A stretch of 64,000 nucleotides of DNA from NCBI GenBank assembly GCA_007644065.1, contig VJWN01000009.1, positions 1,790,007-1,854,006 on the forward strand, given 5' to 3'. How positions within the stretch are numbered: position 1 is the first letter of the stretch; each line of letters opens with the position of its first letter. Shown in pieces: positions 45,433 through 56,832 of this stretch. The notes under the pieces are model-generated. The model searched no databases. It was not told the origin of the DNA and was given only the letters and a program-made list of their open reading frames with translations. A program made the position numbers and the translations under genes. Source of the DNA: Margaritispora aquatica. Its lineage: Eukaryota; Ascomycota; Leotiomycetes; Helotiales; Discinellaceae.

Positions 45433-46527
45433 TCATTCCGCAATAATCTTCTCAAGCCGTAAATCGTTGACAACCATATATCGACTCAGCCCAATCCAGC
45501 CCCATCTGAACCACTTCATCTGACTGATATGTGCTGTCGTCATCGCACTTTGTGCTATCCGTACCTCGCCTGGCCCAGAGAAGAAAAGCAGCGGACTTGG
45601 ATGGTCACCCAGTTCCTTTTGACTCATTGTCATTAAAACCATACTGGATATCGTATCGAAGAATGATGCGTATTTTCTGACTATATTGACAGATGTCAAA
45701 GTGTATAGGTCAACAGGACTCCCCCACCCAGGTCGGTTGTGCATCAAATTGGCAACAAACTGCCGTGCACCATGGAAGAGAGATATATGGTTTGGATGAG
45801 AAGAAACGCCCGCCGAGTCGAAGGTAATAAGTACATCAATGGTGGCCTCTGGGGCGTGTGCAGATTTCGAAGTCATGGTGTTTGAAAGGGTAGGGGCAAA
45901 CGCGTCCGAGAGGAGTGTCGCAATGTTATGTTTGTTCCACACCTGCGTCATTGAGTCTGGAAATTCCCTGTTGAAGATTCAGATAAGCATATGCCAATTT
46001 GTGGGGAATTCCATCCATCTTCGAATTGAGGGGGAGAAAATCAGGAGGAGGGGTACTCACGGACTCTCAACCACAAAGACATCATCCTCATTCTTCAATC
46101 CAAGACACATCCCACTCTTCACTAATTCCTTCTTTCTCGTTTCTCCCAATCCATCTGCGTCGCCTATTCCAATTGATCAGCCCGAATCTCGCAAAACTCG
46201 TCGTTACCCAGTATGCCAACAAATTCGTCCACAACCACAACCACTACATTGTAAACCCATCCACAGCACAGCCTTGCGTAAAGAAATACCAAACGTACCA
46301 CTGCTCAAACATAGAATCTTGACATGGTTTCCCAGCTTTTTATCCGTCAAAGCCAAAATTGAGGGCGCAAAGAACATAGCCTCATCGTCGGGGTGTGCTA
46401 TGAGCAGACAGATCCGCTTGTTCAACAGCTTGGGGAATTGTGAACGAGCAATGGTGACGGTATAGAGCCATGCTGCGATTGCGATCATGGGGATTGAGAA
46501 GAGCGCAGCCCATTCTACCCAATTCAT
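45433..46527 (-). CDS. GPI12: N-acetylglucosaminyl-phosphatidylinositol de-N-acetylase (PIG-L family)
   Basis: Catalyses the second step of GPI-anchor synthesis, removing acetate from GlcNAc-PI on the cytoplasmic face of the ER. Three exons: 46527-46299, 46163-46061, 45967-45433 (288 aa). It starts with a membrane helix (AALFSIPMIAIAAWLYTV). The zinc-binding AHPDDEAMFF motif is at residues 44-53, followed by LGNHVKILCLSSGDADGLGE with TRKKELVKSG across the first intron. The second motif HPNHISLFHGARQF and ITFDSAGVSSH complete the LmbE/PIG-L set. Length and order match fungal Gpi12. The intron at 45968-46060 is read across the ESP-EFPDS junction. Confidence 0.94.
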
Positions 46528-47266
46528 ACTGCCGTCTTCGTTGCTCCGCTCGATAAGAAACTTGGAAGTGGCAGATCAAAGTTGGGTACTTCAATTTTCG
46601 ACGTGGACCGTCCTCGTGTTCTGCGAATGGGTCGTTCGTTGTCGTCGGAGGGTAAGAGGGTAGAGAGGGAATTGAATTGTTACAATATTTTGGATGATGA
46701 TGGAGGGGAGAAGCCACATTGCACGTCAACACCGGACCTCAGCGAAGCCTGCAAGTGACAAGTGACAGCGCCTGGGGGTTTCCTCGGACGAGCCTTGCAC
46801 TCTAAAGTTGGCAGGCAGGGGTTATGATTTGTTGAAGAAATAGTGGCACGGAGCCTGAATTCGGAGCCATGATCATTCTTAAATGGAACCCTAACCCTAA
46901 GTGTACCCTACCCCTCTACTGCACCTGTACCTTACAGTTGGGTTGCACCTCTACCTCGTGTTAGAAGTTGGACTCGGCCACATCTCTTGGACCTGCAGAT
47001 GTGGACTGCATCAAGATCGCATGAATATCGAGACTGCTGATATTTCTCGGGTAGGTAAGGTAGCTGATTTAGCCTGCCCTTCGCCCCCTGGGCAGATGAG
47101 AAGTAATCCCGAGACCAGCAACAGGAGTCTCAATGGTGGGGTGACAATTGCCAATAGTGGGGAGAGAGAAAGGCAACATAGCTAAACGACACAACACAAC
47201 TAGGAATAGGAGACCTTTAAACACAACCATAGTTTCTGATTTCAACGCCACACACTGTCATACAAA
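46528..47266. other. bidirectional promoter region
   Basis: Between divergent GPI12 (-) and the DUF7719-like gene (+). It holds two telomere-type hexamers (listed separately) and GGTAGG/TACC-rich patches. No ORF is supported. Confidence 0.45.
46887..46900 (+). repeat. short interstitial telomere-like repeat (two CCCTAA units)
   Basis: AACCCTAACCCTAA occurs in the GPI12 upstream region. Two units are the canonical ascomycete telomere hexamer. Telobox-like sites of this length also occur in promoters of ribosomal and housekeeping genes, so chance or regulatory use are both possible. Confidence 0.5.
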
Positions 47267-47964
47267 ATGGCACGCAAGAGGAAAGAAGAGGATATAAAAA
47301 TCAAACTCAAGCACCCCGACCGCAGCGGTCCAGACCCAACTCAGCAGACTCTCCTGGACATTGCGGAGTCCAGAGGCCTTCTGAAAACTCCAGAGGACGA
47401 AACGCCTGTTGGATTAGGATTGGCAGAAGATGGAGAGCCTTTGATTGGAAGATTTGGGGAATCGATGTTCTGGACCATCAGTTTGAGCATGCTACATTTC
47501 ACTCTCGATGTCTTGGTTGCTCATCAATACGCTGTGGAAATAGTATGGCTAGATTTGGTCAAGAGGACTCTGCAAGCATTTCCTAGTTCGTATTTTTCTC
47601 GTTATCCTGCAGCATAATGTCCTTACTTTGAAAGTTATCTATATCTACTGACAAGTCAATAGTCTTCTTCCTCCTGCTCTACTCTTTCCATCCGCATCCG
47701 ACGCCATCTGGCCTTTTTCCGTCCCTGCCAAAGAATATACAACCTATCCTGCATCAAATATTCTTCATGGCAAGCAGCATCTCTGCAGGTTGCTACCTTA
47801 TACATATCACCAACACGTATAGCTACTATGCGGTCCTGAAACAGAGTCCACCCCTGGGATGCTTGTGGATATGGAGTGTGATTGAGCTGGATTTAGTTTG
47901 GGCGAGCACAAGTTTATTGGCTTGCATTGGCTTCTTGAAGTTTGGCAAGTACAATTTCTTGTAG
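47267..47964 (+). CDS. small fungal membrane protein (DUF7719-like)
   Basis: Two exons: 47267-47585 and 47663-47964 (206 aa). The N-terminus is basic and hydrophilic (MARKRKEEDIKIKLKHPDRS). Then come three to four hydrophobic segments: ESMFWTISLSMLHFTLDVLV, IFFLLLYSF across the intron, FFMASSISAGCYLIHITNT, and IELDLVWASTSLLACIGFL. The C-terminus KFGKYNFL is short. The layout fits an uncharacterised multi-pass protein conserved in filamentous ascomycetes, which I recall as DUF7719. The donor GTTCGT of its 77-nt intron is unusual. Function unknown, probably in an internal membrane. Confidence 0.78.
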
Positions 47965-48121
47965 AAAAGTCTAGATGTGGGAGCATGAATATATGTACAT
48001 TTATAAAATAAAAAAAACACATTATGTTTCCAATGTAGTACATTCTGATCGATTCGTCTCGAGATGATGGGACGCACAGAATGGCTAAGCTATGTACCTG
48101 GAATCAAGTGTATTGTCCTCG

Positions 48122-49155
48122 CTACATGAGGGCATGAGGGGACTTCAGTATCACTGAGTCGATATCCTCATCATTTGTGTCATCTCGATCGTGCTGGTGC
48201 ACAGGCAACGTATTTTCTGTCTCCGTCCTCGAGAAAGTCTTCGTCCTTCGTTCCAGATCTCCTCCCTGAGGTTCAGTCTCGACAATATCGTTTGAGCCAA
48301 CTCGATCACGGTGCATCATCCGATAAACCAAGTCTTCTAGTCGATCCAGCTTCTCATGCTGTGCAACGGCGATTTTCTCCAAGCGATCCATTCTCTCCCT
48401 CTGCCTTTCCTCTCGCTTCTTTGCTCGAGCCTCTTGGTCTCGTACACGACTGTAGATTAGTCAGTATACGGAACAGAACACAGAACTTTCGATGCATAAG
48501 CCTGGACCTATACTGAACTCCTTATTTCAATCACATGACCGCCCAATGTACACTTCTCACCGCGAACATTAACATTGAGAAAGGGGCAAACGACTTACGA
48601 GCTAATCAGACTCAGCTGCGCAAAAAGAACCCTACTGCCCAGTGCATCTCTCTGTCTCACCAACTCCAATGCTTTGGCTCTCACTGGCAGCCACTTGACA
48701 GCGATATCAGTCCTGCCTCTCACTCTTCTGGGCACAATGGTCCAGCCCTCCTTCTTCCCCGCATTCATATCAACTCCTTGCTCGGCCTCAGCCAGGCATT
48801 CAAGTAATCTCTCCTCCAGTTTCCCCAGCTGGTCCAGAACGAACGAATACATCTCTTTCTCCTTCTCTTTCTCGCCCCCTAGGCTTGGTAACAAGAAGGA
48901 CTCCCTGTTGCTATGTGATGGATGCGAGGGATCAGGAAGAGAAAGATCGGTAGTGGATATTAGGTCTTGCATGAATGTACTCTCGGTTTTGTACCATGAT
49001 AGAGAAGTCTTGACTTGAAAGTATTCTTGATCGGCATTGCGAAGGTAGGTAAAGCGAACGTATAACGCAGCGAGAATAGCGACGACGAATGTGAGAATCC
49101 CAGCTATGGAAGCAGTGATCGATAAAGGAGAATCATTGTTGTAGTTTGATGACAT
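48122..49155 (-). CDS. single-pass membrane protein with coiled-coil C-terminus, function unknown
   Basis: Two exons: 49155-48599 and 48449-48122 (294 aa), intron 149 nt. One N-terminal helix (ITASIAGILTFVVAILAALYV) at residues 13-33 is followed by a long hydrophilic region with DQLGKLEERLLECLAEAEQG and KWLPVRAKALELVRQRDA. The second exon adds a charged helix (RVRDQEARAKKREERQRERM, then EKIAVAQHEKLDRLEDLVYR). This suggests a membrane-anchored coiled-coil protein, of unknown role. No enzyme motif is seen. Confidence 0.72.
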
Positions 49156-49896
49156 CGTGTAACGATGTTGTTGACTACTCGGTTGGCGATGAGACGCAGG
49201 TGAAAGGCGACAAGGATGCTAGGCTAGTTGACTAGTAAATAGATATTGATCCGAGAATCCTTTAAATTGGTACAATAGATGAGTGCAAGCGTTCACGAAC
49301 TCTGAACGGACGAGACTGACGATATAATGCCATTGGGATGATCATGTATTGTTGTGATTTCATCAAAGGAATGGATTGAGTGAGATCTTGGTTTCAGCCA
49401 AATACAAGCCACAAATAGGTGAACATTTTGCACTGCCACAAATGCACAGCAGCGGCCGCTCCCCGCATCACCCCTGACTTGGCATTCGGTTAGGGCCCTG
49501 CACATACCTTGCAAGACTGCCTGCCGTCCACTCTAGAAACTCAACAGACATACATTTCCATCCAACAGCAGCAGCACAATTCGGAGTGGGAATTCAATCT
49601 GATTGAAGCTATTACGAATTATCAACCAAAGAATACAATTTCCCATGCTCATACCCACAGCCACCAAAGCGCTGAACTATTAGATTACGTACATTCCCCC
49701 CGTAATAAATGCAACCACATAGCAACTTCACGTCAAGTACATTCTAGCCATTATGAATGCAACCTCACATCTAAGTTCCGTTCCAAGTGCACATCTCCTC
49801 GCAAAACTTCAAATTCCTCACCTGTAAGCAGTTTCCTGCTAACGACTTAGGACGAATGAGTTGGGGCTTCACCACAGCAAATCTGATGCAAAGCAT

Positions 49897-52800
49897 CTAG
49901 TGGAATTCTCCAATTCTTGGTCCAAAGTACTCGCCATCGCCAAGAGCCAATCTTGTGCATGTGGTGCCTTCGCAACCTTCTCTAACAACAGTGTTGCCCC
50001 ACCATTCAAGTTCAATCGAGTTGTTTTGCAGAGCAAAGAAGATGACAACACCAGCAATAGCGATCGCGGAAGAGAAGGATGCGGAGAGAACATAGTTATA
50101 CTGTATATTGTGTTAGTATCTGTTGATCTTGTATAGCTGATCTTGGTGTATGAGAACCTACCTTGGACCACAAAGCAAGATAACGCTTCTTTGTGTAAAC
50201 CATGCTGAGCCAGCCTATTGGTACAGCGGGCAAGACATAAGAAAGGTTGAATGGTGCCCATCCCATCCCACCATAGAGAAGAGTTACGGGATGGATCTGA
50301 CGAAGCCAAGTCTGCTTTGGAAAGTACCTTTGAGCATAAAAGACGGCTAATGAGGCCGATGTTAGCTATTTTCAAGAATAGAGCGAATCTAGAAGATCCT
50401 AACTCAAGATGTGGTAGGGAGCTAGTATTCAAGATTCGAAGTCGAAAACACCAAGATCAATAAAATAGCAACTTACCAAACGGCAAAAGAAGACCAATAG
50501 GGAAACCCACGAGTAGAGGGGTATACAGTCCACCAGGTCCGAATACCTTCTTTGGGCCAATAGTTCCCCACAGGACAGAGGCGGTGAAGAAGGTGCTATT
50601 TGCTATTAACGTTATGCTCAGCTATGTACCAGAGGTACTCACTTGATTCCTGGGCACGTATATTTATCCTTTTGGTAGGTTTCACAAACGTCAGGGATAT
50701 TGTTCATCTGATAGTTCAAAACAGCGGTGCAGATAAAAGTTGATACAAATGTTGCGACTATTTGCGCCCAGAAGGTATGCTTTGGAGGAATTTTTACGTA
50801 GTGTGCAAGCTTCAGATCATTGGAAAATGCAAGTGCGTGTGCACAGGTAACATAGCTAAGTAGTTATCAGCACGCTCCAACGGATTTTAAGATAGCAAAG
50901 TTCACTAACCCATAAGTTTTAAAGAAGTTCATCGCTAGAGCATTGCCAGCGACCCAACTGCCACCGATAAATTCGGCTAGGACGTTCAAGGTGACTTCGA
51001 CTCCAGTGATAGCTTTGATGATACCTACAGGGATAACAAAGATTATGCAAAGGAGGATACCGTAGAAAACTGTTCCCACGGTTGTATTCGTATCATATTT
51101 CGCAAGGCCGATACATCCGCATGCGATAGAGAGTACCAGAGTTATGGCAAACCACACTTCAGGAACTTTGCCATCATCAGTACTTTTAACGATCGAAAAT
51201 AGGGCGAATACTAGCCTTCCTTGTATTGTGCCATGAGCCGATTGTGAATATCGGTGTATTCATACTTGCTATCCTTATTTTTATTCTTCCTGAAGCTGTT
51301 GAATAGATTTTTGAAACCCATGAGGATCTAAGAGGTAGTTAGCGTGTCCAATGAAAATGCAGGATGACAAGATTTTATTGCGTGGATTTATGTCTCTTAG
51401 ATCACATCTTTGACCGGTAGCAAAATTGGATTTTGCGACAAGAACCGAATCTTACCTCATGACTATGATAAAGTGCGGCGTATGATACCGTCGCTGCATA
51501 TATGGCAAAGAACCACATGTACACATTGATGTTTCCTGCAGACATATATGCTGGAGAGTATGATTCATAGCTTTCGGCATCGAACAAAGCCTTATCATTA
51601 GTTGCCAAGCTGATATTATATGCCTCGCCGAAATGGTCATAAACTCGAGGTTGGTTGATTGGCAAGTATCCGGTATCGAAAGCATTACTATACCACATGG
51701 CGATGACTACAAAGGAGGAGAAGAATGTTCCAGCAAACTTGTTGACAGTAGTAAAGAATGGTACCATGAGAGGATCCTGGCCATCGAAATTGATAACATT
51801 CCAGTCGAAAGTAGGTATTGGATTAAATCCGAGACCATTCCAGAAACCAGTCATTGCTACAAGGTTGGTATTGTTGGGTGATATCCATGACATCCAGTTG
51901 AAAGACGAAAATGCCTCAAAGAGGTAACCTGGAATCCAGAAATATACGAACATGGCAGCAAAAGTAATGGCGAAAAATCGTAGCCGAGATGCTGTGAACG
52001 GTTTTCCTAGTGGCCCCAAAACAGGCTCGTTCGTTCCTGAATGAAAAGCAGAATTCAGAGCAATGGTTACCAAGGAAGCTGGCCACACACAGCTAGGTAG
52101 GCATCAATATCAAGTATGAGCTGGGTTTTCAGAAGGGTCACTTACTATGTGGGGTAAACGAGAAATCGCCGGCAGACACCAGCAATTCCATAGCCAATGA
52201 AGCTGGTAGCCAGGGCGTTAAGTATCTGATACAAAAACGTGCCGGCGAATGGCTGATTGAAGAATCGAGGCAGATATTGAACCCAAACTGTATTCTATTA
52301 GTGTGCGTAAGAGAAATTAAAGGCTAACCAAAGCAAAAAGCAACTGCCGTCTGAGAACCAAGAAGGATTCATTGACATATACGTCTTAGAAACTACAGCT
52401 TTCTCATTGTGAATGTTACAAAGGCCGACATACTGATGTTGCTTGTGTATGGAGGAGCGCAGCCAACGGCTGCCATGATCGTGATCCTATCCAGAGATTA
52501 GTCCTAATTTGCAATACGATTGTTTGACGCCATCTGATGTCAAACCTTGACAGATAGGCAGCACAAGTACCATGGTGCCATTTTTGTCTTGCTCCTGAAT
52601 ATCCATAACTAAGGGGATGTTAAATAGCTTACAGCATATGTTCTTTTCGGCTGAATTTCCCTGGATTCAGACTGTGTCTGGTACCAAAGATAGTAAATCC
52701 CCAATCAGGAAGCACTTTCTCCGCAAACTTCCCTACAGGGAATGCAAGTAATTGTGCAACGTTCGAACTGACTACGATGGAAGGCTGACGGATGGAGAAT

Positions 52801-53633
52801 AGCTGATTGATGAAAGCGAGTGCGACGACGAATAGAAGACCAATAATCTGAATTCTTAGATATTAGTGTTGACCTAAAGAGTACTCTAGCGGTGGGGGTG
52901 TGAAACAATGACATACCCATGTACGAATGGTTAAGGATGGCATGCTTGGATCATCCGTATTGGAGACCACTAAGAAACAGAAACTAGTCAGCCCAATACT
53001 CCAAAGGGCACCAAATAGCCACAGCCCGAAATTCAAGGCCGAGTGAATTTCTCTGGGAATGGCAACTCTGAAGCCATCTTTTGTGCACCACAACTTCCAG
53101 TGCGGACTATTGGAAAGAGCGAAATATGGATGGTGCTCTAACCTGCTCTAACTTCGGCATAGGGGCTGTTGTTAAGGATCAAGGCTGCCTCGGTCTTCAT
53201 TTCAGCAATCAGCTTGTGGTGAGCAGCTGGGTTCTCCAAAACATCCGGGTTATTGAGAAACTCCTGGATTTTCTCCAAAACATGAGCTGGAAAATTTGGA
53301 TCTCGCTCATGAACCTTGACAACGTCTACCAAAACCTAAATTGAGTTTTTTTTTAGCATATCCAGAGAGATAAATTGCTATGGTAAATCTAAATACTACA
53401 GGTTGCTTGTTTCAGGACTTACTGCAAATGTTTGCTCGACTGTCATGTCCTTTCCCTGCCCGGCAGCCTCGTCAAAATCACCAGCCGTTGCGTTGAGATC
53501 ACTATTGTTGTTCAGATTAAGTTCTTAAAATCGACGCATGTACTTAAGATTTCAATTGATAGTCAGACATCTCGAAGGTATCTGTAGGCTCTGTTGCTCC
53601 CTTCTTGTCGTTGCTGCTTCGGTTCATTGACAT
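49897..53633 (-). CDS. OPT-family oligopeptide transporter
   Basis: Imports small peptides (tetra/pentapeptides or glutathione-type substrates) with protons at the plasma membrane. Fourteen exons give 841 aa: 53633-53569, 53501-53423, 53335-53143, 52969-52917, 52847-52633, 52486-52434, 52287-52146, 52092-51456, 51327-51216, 51165-50910, 50855-50643, 50595-50477, 50346-50162, 50100-49897. Family marks include SPYAEVRAVV, FSIRQPSIVVSSNVAQLLA, PDWGFTIFGTRHSLNPGKF, PPYTSNIIWVQYLP, HSHEILMGFKNLF, FIGGSWVAGNALAMNFFKTY and FNLSYVLPAVPIGWLSM. The intron between exons 9 and 10 (51166-51215) has a GC donor (G|GCTAGT) but a good acceptor, an accepted minor intron class. The first donor (GTCTGA) is also weak, so the first 20 residues are the least certain. 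Extreme intron density compared with its neighbours. Confidence 0.92.
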
Positions 53634-55527
53634 TGTTGCGGTTTTCCTCTCAACCAACTTCTATAAGACGATTTTTAGCACTCCCAACTGCTGGGCGTCT
53701 GACACTGCAGGCTAAAGTTGTGTTGTAAAAAGAGAAGAAAATAAACGTGAGGGGATGGATATGTGGAATATATGAGCTGGCTGCCTATGGCATCATTCTG
53801 TGGGATGATGAAGCTTGCACTTCAAAGATATCAGCGGAATAATCCTTGCAGCACGCTGCCCAGGTCGCCAAGTTGAAGACTACGAAATTTCCCCTCATAG
53901 TTCCTCAAAGAGCCTATGGCAAGCAATACAGCCGCCTGCAATCCTTATCTTTGATAGTGTTGATAGCCTTAGTCTCGTAAGGTGGCCCTAAGTTCGGAAC
54001 ACTTTAGATTATGTAGCTACTCTTTAGCTTTCAGTGAAATAATTGTTACTGTAGTTTGAACGACGTTTCTTTGCACATCGTTGCAAAGATTCTCCTTCCT
54101 GACTTGGAGTCGAGATGCTCTTAGACGAATAGAGGGGCTGGTGGGAAATGGTAACGATGCGAGTGTACTTATCATCTACCAAACAAACAGACCTGTGGAA
54201 GAAGGAAGATCCGACCAACGATACTGAGAAGTGGTGAGTTGTATGCGCTATCAGTAGAAGATCCGCCAGAAATTTTGAGGCGGGGTAATCCACATATATC
54301 GATTAATCGGTTTGTGTAGAGGTTCTAGATCTCGAGTTTCCTAGGGTTCCATTCTCACCAATTGTTTGGTTTGAATCTATATCTATGCATATGGCTAGAG
54401 CAACACATCTCATGTATCGGTGGATATCATGACGTAGTCCTCAAGCCGGAGTGTCGTCAAACTGCCCTGAGCTCGCTCGGATCAAGCCTCCTCCATGGTA
54501 GTTCCCTCACAACCAATTGCGTGAAGTCTTTTTATACAAGCGAGTTTAAGCGAGCAGCTAGATTGAAACAGCCCCTCGGCTAATGACAAAATATCAAGAC
54601 TTTTCTACCAAATATATTAAGACTACATTCATGACCATGTAGAGAATACAATAAATGGAACACTGCATATTTCAATTGACTTCGCTTTCGTGTATAGGTG
54701 AGCTCTCCAGTTGCTTCTCTGGCAGCATAATAACTTAAAGCACAATCAATACCATCTGCCAGCTTGTGATTCCCCCGGCGAAGCACTAGGTGGAGTGGTA
54801 ACAGCGGAAACTAACTATATATATATATATATTACTGCTATGGTTTTAGAGGCCTTGAAGCAAGGTGTTCTAAGCAATCTCTCGTCCACACAAATTGCAC
54901 CCACATAGTACTTGGCGGATGATAATCGCAGTCTAGGAACGAGTTTGAGAACCGGAAGGTTCGGTTTCTATTTGCACTTGTTGAGACATGTCAACTAGGT
55001 TTCATTTCTATTTCTATCATAAGTATGGTCTCTTATCATAACTTCTCATCTCCTCGGCATCCGTGGAAAGTCTTTTGAGCTTAAGTGGTTCATCCCAATA
55101 ATTCTATCACTGACTCAAAATACCTCAAGTTCTACGAAGACATTGACAAATTTGAAACGAATGTAGAGAATACCAAGCTGTATATCAGTCATTGAAGTCA
55201 CAAGTTGATCTAAGTATCTAAAATAAAACCCCCAGGCGTTTTCTTTCAGGGTAAAAATAGGAGACTAGATACAGAGAGTGAAATTGGCTTGGCTTGTGGG
55301 TGCGTAACTGATAATCGTTGATTGAATTAACTCGTGGTCAACTTGACAATGTTGCTTTTAGTGGGTTTTTAATTGGTCATGACGTACTTGCACCTTACCC
55401 AATAAATAAGGTTTCAACAGCCAGCGCCAAGATTTTCCGGGAAAGGCCGGAGCCGCACCTCTGGAAACCATTTTTCACAACCACAACGCTAATAGCAGCT
55501 CATTGTACCTCCCTTCCAATCCGTATT
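53634..55527. other. 1.9 kb without a supportable gene
   Basis: Upstream of both OPT (-) and the DUF924 gene (+). Contains a (TA)9 microsatellite at 54815-54832. Short frames have no motifs. The long open frame entering the DUF924 gene from 55318 starts without an ATG. Confidence 0.5.
54815..54832. repeat. (TA)9 microsatellite
   Basis: Uninterrupted TA dinucleotides in non-coding sequence. Confidence 0.85.
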
Positions 55528-56199
55528 ATGCTACCACTTTACCGAGTATTGCAGCATCCCATCATCTCATCTCATATCAAGAGGTCGTTGTCAGCATCAA
55601 GAACCACTCAGCCTTCCATGGAGGACATCAATCGCATCATCTCCTATTGGTTCGACGTGGAGGACCCTGTCCAGAAGTGGTTCTTTGGAGGAGCCGTGGT
55701 AGACGCCGAAATCAAGGAACAATTTGGGACGCTCGTCGAGAAGGCGCGCGCTTCTGAGCTGATGTCATGGACAGAGCAACCCAAGGGAACACTCGCCCTC
55801 CTTGTGCTCCTCGATCAGTTCCCCCGCAACATATTCAGAGGATCAGCTTCTTCATTCAGCTCAGATGCCATGGCTTTTGATATTGCTACCAGGGCACTGA
55901 CGAAGGGTTACCACAGAGAGGTCTCACTAATGCAAGAGCCTTTCTTTTTCCTCCCCTTGGTGCACAACGAGACGTTGATCAGCCAACTTGCTGGTGTTGC
56001 ATTCTATGAGTCGCTCCTGAGTCGCTGCGCAAACGAATCCAAAGAGGAGAAATTTACAAAATTAGGGATCAAGGCTGCAGAAGGACATCGAGATATCATT
56101 GCTAAGTTTGGAAGATTCCCAGCGAGAAATTTAGCCTTGAGCAGACAGTCAACCGTGGAGGAATTGAAGTTCTTGGAGGAGCATCCCACGGGCTACTAA
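55528..56199 (+). CDS. DUF924 family protein
   Basis: Single exon, 223 aa from the first ATG (MLPLYRVLQHP). The hydrophilic, basic start (SSHIKRSLSASRTTQPS) could be a mitochondrial or secretory leader. A start at MEDINRIISYW (about 30 residues later) is the alternative. Family blocks are YWFDVEDPVQKWFFGG, LALLVLLDQFPRNIFRGSAS, RALTKGYHREV, FFFLPLVHNE and a C-terminal AAEGHRDIIAKFGRFPARN. These are the recognised DUF924 motifs (bacterial YfbB-like helical fold related to TPR). Biochemical role unknown. Confidence 0.88.
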   Translation: MLPLYRVLQHPIISSHIKRSLSASRTTQPSMEDINRIISYWFDVEDPVQKWFFGGAVVDAEIKEQFGTLVEKARASELMSWTEQPKGTLALLVLLDQFPRNIFRGSASSFSSDAMAFDIATRALTKGYHREVSLMQEPFFFLPLVHNETLISQLAGVAFYESLLSRCANESKEEKFTKLGIKAAEGHRDIIAKFGRFPARNLALSRQSTVEELKFLEEHPTGY

Positions 56200-56832
56200 T
56201 TTGTAATGGTGGAACAATCTGAGAGGAAATTACTTGATTTGAGCATGTCCGAAAGTTACACAGCATAGCGAATATAGCAAATAGATATCAAAACAATCGG
56301 TTTGTTTACCAGAGATTGCATATCAATAAACTCCATATACGCTCAGAAATATAAGACTTGGGCTTCCAATACCTCATCTAAGAAACAAATAGGCCGTTTT
56401 ACTAACTAACAATTAGTGCTTTGATACAGTGGCTTTTTAAATTTTCGAGCGGGAAAAAGTCTCTAAGCTTCTGGGTTTTCTTAACCGCATTTTTTCGTAT
56501 TTAATAACGCTATTCTACTCTTTCCGACAAGAACTCGTTTGCTACTACTTTTATTCTATCTAACCGTAGTATTATAAAAGAAAAAGATCTTCACTACTAT
56601 GGAAAGCTTGGTACACTTTCAAATATTACCATATTCCACTAATCATGATGTCATGATCTACCCCCTATTCCTCGCTTTGTCGTGGCCGATTTCAATGTAG
56701 CACTTGTAGTGAAGGGTTTCCAAGCAAGCGACATCGTCACACAAATACAATCTAAGGAGGTAAGTCAAGAATTTGTGTGTGTAGCTAGAATTTCTAAACT
56801 CATATAAGTTGAATACAACCGAAGCGAGAACT
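56200..56832. other. AT-rich, gene-free stretch
   Basis: A strongly AT-rich block around 56395-56590 with no coding signal looks like decayed repeat sequence. I found no inverted ends. Confidence 0.4.

Noticed and set aside
46887..46900. Interstitial telomere as evidence of a chromosome end
   Set aside because: Only two hexamers, within a promoter between housekeeping genes.
52293..52432. Coding extension inside the long OPT intron (reads TYMSMNPSWFS)
   Set aside because: It would shift the transporter reading. Removing the whole interval gives the family-like SNIIWVQYLP.
55318..55527. 70-residue N-terminal extension of the DUF924 protein
   Set aside because: It would start at TTG and has no conserved content. 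The ATG at 55528 precedes the family region.
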